Notes under the pieces: generated by a model
What the model was told of the DNA's origin: nothing
The model's input: the letters and a program-made list of their open reading frames with translations, nothing else
Databases searched by the model: none
Origin: Actinomycetota bacterium
GTDB lineage: Bacteria > Actinomycetota > AC-67
DNA: 37,882 nucleotides
Assembly (NCBI GenBank): GCA_005884515.1
Contig: VAWS01000002.1
Coordinates: forward strand, 1 to 37,882
Reading direction: 5' to 3'
Position numbers and translations under genes: made by a program
Part shown: piece by piece, positions 35,019-37,882 of the stretch
Position numbering within the stretch: position 1 is the first letter of the stretch
How the letters are laid out: each line of letters starts with the position of its first letter

Positions 35019-35088
35019 GCGATCTCCAGCAACGACCTCGCCATGAATTATAGGAGCGGCGCAATCGCCCTCACAAGGAGTATCGGCC

Positions 35089-35868
35089 TCAGCGCGCCTC
35101 GAAATGAGGCTCACGCTTTTGTACGCGTGCCGCTACAGCCTCGATGAAGTCCGACGACGCCAGGATACGCCGTTGCGCCGTCGCCTCGCGGTCGAGTCCC
35201 TCTCGAACCGGCGCATCGAACGCGCTGTTCATCAGCCGCTTGATGGCGGCCAGCGCGAGCGGCGGCCCCGCGGCCAGCTCGCGCGCCCACTCCGTCGCGC
35301 TCTGCAGGTGCGTCCCGGCGGCCACGACCTTATTCACAAGCCCCATCTGCAGAGCCTCGTCCGCCCCGACGCGGCGGGCAGTCATCGCCAGCTCCTTGGC
35401 TCTCCCCAGACCGATCAGGCGCGGGAGCCGCTGCGTGCCGCCGAGGTCGGGCAGGATCCCCCATCGAACCTCCATCACGCTCAGCTCCGTGTCGTCCGCG
35501 GCCACTCGGAAGTCACAGGCGATCGCAAGCTGAAGGCCGGCGCCGAACGTCGGCCCAGCGATCGCGGCGATCGTCGGCTTGGCGACCTTCTCGAAGACGG
35601 TGAACGACGACTGCAGTCCGCCGATGTCGATCCCCGACGGGCTCCCGTTGTTGCCGGAAGTGAACACGCTGGTATCGATGCCGCTCGAGAAGTTCGATCC
35701 GTCGCCCGTCACGACGACGGCGCGCACGGACCGATCCGCGCCCGCGCGCGCGCCGGCCTCGGCCAGCGCGGCGAAGACGTCCATGTCCATCGCGTTGCGC
35801 ACCTTTGGGCGCGCGATCGTGACGGTCGCGACCGAGCCCGACACCTCGTACCGAACCTTCTCATTCAT
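35089..35868 (-). CDS. Enoyl-CoA hydratase/isomerase family protein
   Basis: VATVTIARPKVRNAMDMDVFAAL, KPTIAAIAGPTFGAGLQLAIACDFRVAADDTELSVMEVRWGILPDLGGTQRLPRLIGLGRAKELAMTARRVGADEALQMGLVNKVV. Confidence 0.9.
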   Translation of the reverse strand: MNEKVRYEVSGSVATVTIARPKVRNAMDMDVFAALAEAGARAGADRSVRAVVVTGDGSNFSSGIDTSVFTSGNNGSPSGIDIGGLQSSFTVFEKVAKPTIAAIAGPTFGAGLQLAIACDFRVAADDTELSVMEVRWGILPDLGGTQRLPRLIGLGRAKELAMTARRVGADEALQMGLVNKVVAAGTHLQSATEWARELAAGPPLALAAIKRLMNSAFDAPVREGLDREATAQRRILASSDFIEAVAARVQKREPHFEAR

Positions 35869-37123
35869 CTCGCGCCTCCCGTTCGTCCGGTCCTTCATCC
35901 CGTCGAGCAGCCCGTGGCCTCGGCTGTGCCACCGCAGCCCGCTCGACCGTGTCGCCGCCGTACCGTTCCCGGAGCCGGTCGACCGCACGGTCGGCCGCTC
36001 CCCACCGATCGGGTCGCTCGCCGATGCGAAGCTGCTCCGGACCCGAACCGGCGACGAGGCCGCTCGCCGCGACCCCGAGGAGCCGGATACGGGGCCGATG
36101 AAGCCGAAGCGATGCGTACAGGTCGCGCGCCGCTGCGTAGATCTTCGCCGCACCGTCGGTCGGCGCAGGCAGCGTACGCGAGCGGGTGATCGTTTTGAAA
36201 TCCGAGAAGCGCACCTTGATCGTGACCGTCCGCGCCGAGTGACCACCGCTACGGAGCCGCTGCGCGACGCGATCGGACAGGCGCAACAGCTCCCGACGGA
36301 TGTGCTCGAGCGCGTCGAGGTCGCGTTCGAAGGTCTGCTCGGCCGAGACCTGCTTCGCCGGCTCGTACGGGACGACGGCGCGGTCGTCCTCACCTTTCGC
36401 GAGCGCGAGCAAGTGCGCAGCCGGGCCGGGACCGAAAGCACGCTCGAGCACGCCGTCGGGCAACGCCACGATGTCGCCGACCGTCCGCACACCGAGACGG
36501 TCGAGCGCGGCCTCCGTCTGCTCGCCGACGCCCCACAGCGCGCCGCACGGAAGCGGGTCGAGGAACTCGTGGATCTTCTCGGCGGGAACGTGGACGACGC
36601 CGTCGGGCTTCGCGTGCTGGCTCGCGAGCTTCGCGAGGAACTTGTTCGGCGCGACGCCGACCGAGCACACCAACGATCGTTCGGAGCGGACGCGCGCGCG
36701 GATCTTCTCGGCGATCGCGACCGGCTCGCCGAACAGCCGCGTCGACCCGCCGACGTCGAGGAACGCTTCGTCGAGTGAGATCTGCTCGACGAGCGGCGTG
36801 AAGGAGAACAAGATCTGCAGGATCAGATCCGACTCCGCGCGGTACAGCGTGAAGTTGGGTGGAACGAAGATCAGGTTCGGGCACAGACGGCGCGCACGCA
36901 CGCCGGGCATCGCTGAGTGAACGCCGAACGCGCGCGCCTCGTAGGACGCCGCCATGACGACGCCGCGCGGACCGCCGCCGCCGACGGCGACCGGCTTCCC
37001 GGCGAGCGACTGATCTTCGCGGACTTCGACCGACGCGTAGAACGCGTCCATGTCGACGTGAAGGATCGGTTCGGTGACCGTCTCCCCTCCTATGCTCCGG
37101 CCGACCCTCCGCTCGCGTGCCAC
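35861..37123 (-). CDS. dinB: DNA polymerase IV (DinB, Y-family)
   Basis: ILHVDMDAFYASVEVREDQSLAGKPVAVGG, SYEARAFGVHSAMPGVRARRLCPNLIFV, QISLDEAFLDVGGS, GVAPNKFLAKLASQHAKPDG. Start uncertain: natural N-terminus near 37078 has GTC. Confidence 0.93.
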   Translation of the reverse strand: MARERRVGRSIGGETVTEPILHVDMDAFYASVEVREDQSLAGKPVAVGGGGPRGVVMAASYEARAFGVHSAMPGVRARRLCPNLIFVPPNFTLYRAESDLILQILFSFTPLVEQISLDEAFLDVGGSTRLFGEPVAIAEKIRARVRSERSLVCSVGVAPNKFLAKLASQHAKPDGVVHVPAEKIHEFLDPLPCGALWGVGEQTEAALDRLGVRTVGDIVALPDGVLERAFGPGPAAHLLALAKGEDDRAVVPYEPAKQVSAEQTFERDLDALEHIRRELLRLSDRVAQRLRSGGHSARTVTIKVRFSDFKTITRSRTLPAPTDGAAKIYAAARDLYASLRLHRPRIRLLGVAASGLVAGSGPEQLRIGERPDRWGAADRAVDRLRERYGGDTVERAAVAQPRPRAARRDEGPDEREARDE

Positions 37124-37882
37124 AGCTTGCGCGGCGCGTCCGCGGCGCCATCCGAAGGCGCCGCGCGCGCCGGCATCGGTATCGCGCGCGCGGCGTGCTC
37201 GTGCGCGGGCACCGGCGCAGGCTTCCCGCGGTTACGACGCCGTTCGGCTTCCGCCGCCTCGATCTCTTCGACGCCTTCGGTCCACAGCGCGTCCACGTCG
37301 AGCGTCCCGTTTCGGTGCTGCTTCGCAAGATCGGCCAGGTTCCACGCGCGCTCGCAGTTGATCGACACTCCCCCGCGACCGGCTCCCGTCTTGCGCAGCG
37401 TTCCGCGGACGACGAGCAGCCACGAGTGGAACACCGTCCACGCGCAGTGCTCCTGCACGCTTTCGAAGATCGTCGCGTCGGACAGCGCGGTCCCGTCGTC
37501 CAGCGTCACGAAGATGATCCGCTGCCCCGAGCGAACCGCCGGCGTCTGCGACGCGACCTTCACCCCCGCGATCATCACGCGCGCGTTCTGACGGTGTCGC
37601 CGCAGGTGGTCGGCGCGCGTCACGTCCAGCGCGCGAAGCACGTCGGAGTAGAACGAGACGATGTGGCGCGAGACGTCCATCCCCGTGACCTCGACCTCCG
37701 CGCGCACCTTCTCCGCCTCGCTATACCCACGCAGCCCGAACGACGTGACCGGCTCGCGCACGCGTAGCTCCTGCTGCATCACTTCGGGCTTCGGCTCCTT
37801 CTTATCCCACAGCTCGTTGACGAACAGCAACATGTCGCGCCGTCCACCGAACTCGTCGAGCCCGCCGGCGTGGATCAGATTC
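37090..37882 (-). CDS. DnaE2/ImuC-like error-prone DNA polymerase III alpha, C-terminal part (truncated by window end)
   Basis: NLIHAGGLDEFGGRRDMLLFVNELWDKKEPKPE...; OB-fold ARVMIAGVKVASQTPAVRSGQRIIFVTLDDGTALSDATIFESVQEHCAWTVFHSWLLVVRGTLRKTGAGRGGVSINCERAWNL. Confidence 0.85.
   Translation of the reverse strand, partial: NLIHAGGLDEFGGRRDMLLFVNELWDKKEPKPEVMQQELRVREPVTSFGLRGYSEAEKVRAEVEVTGMDVSRHIVSFYSDVLRALDVTRADHLRRHRQNARVMIAGVKVASQTPAVRSGQRIIFVTLDDGTALSDATIFESVQEHCAWTVFHSWLLVVRGTLRKTGAGRGGVSINCERAWNLADLAKQHRNGTLDVDALWTEGVEEIEAAEAERRRNRGKPAPVPAHEHAARAIPMPARAAPSDGAADAPRKLWHASGGSAGA

Noticed and set aside
35861-37123. ImuB assignment for the Y-family gene
   Set aside because: Catalytic acidic motifs are present, so canonical DinB/Pol IV is the better call.

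Overview
The window is a high-GC actinobacterial-type segment dominated by a near-complete division and cell-wall (dcw) cluster on the minus strand. In transcription order it runs: dnaE2-like (partial, right edge) > dinB > enoyl-CoA hydratase > DUF3040 > MerR-type regulator > HNH nuclease > mraZ > unlisted small membrane ORF > rsmH > ftsL-like > ftsI > murE > murF > mraY > murD > ftsW > murG > murC > murB > ftsQ > ftsZ > pgeF > yggS > sepF > yggT > divIVA > membrane protein with a histone-H1-like tail. A plus-strand ileS plus degenerate-P-loop YchF-like pair interrupts it. The minus strand resumes with traR/dksA-type zinc finger, lspA, rluA-type pseudouridine synthase, dnaE, a LuxR-HTH protein and a small membrane ORF. 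The left end holds a QueA-like gene, an SDR, soxR, yjbQ, a DUF2007 protein, a RibD_C/DHFR-like remnant and the 3' end of an NADPH-dependent FMN reductase. The strongest anomaly is that eight genes (RibD_C-like, SDR, dnaE, rluA-type, lspA, murG, murE, ftsI) each lack one internal conserved segment. Six are frameshifted at the junction and two stay in frame. Because several are normally essential, collapsed gaps in the assembly are the leading explanation and read mapping should test it. Other points of interest are three AGTGG repeats at exact 10-bp spacing over the putative mraZ promoter (MraZ box), a perfect SoxR-type operator in a 19-bp spacer, a YchF-like GTPase that has lost the Walker A lysine, two proteins with K/A/P-rich tails, two genes with no good canonical start codon, and a dyad plus tandem hairpins upstream of ftsZ. 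I saw no convincing CRISPR array, tRNA, rRNA or mobile element, and no clearly new multi-gene system.
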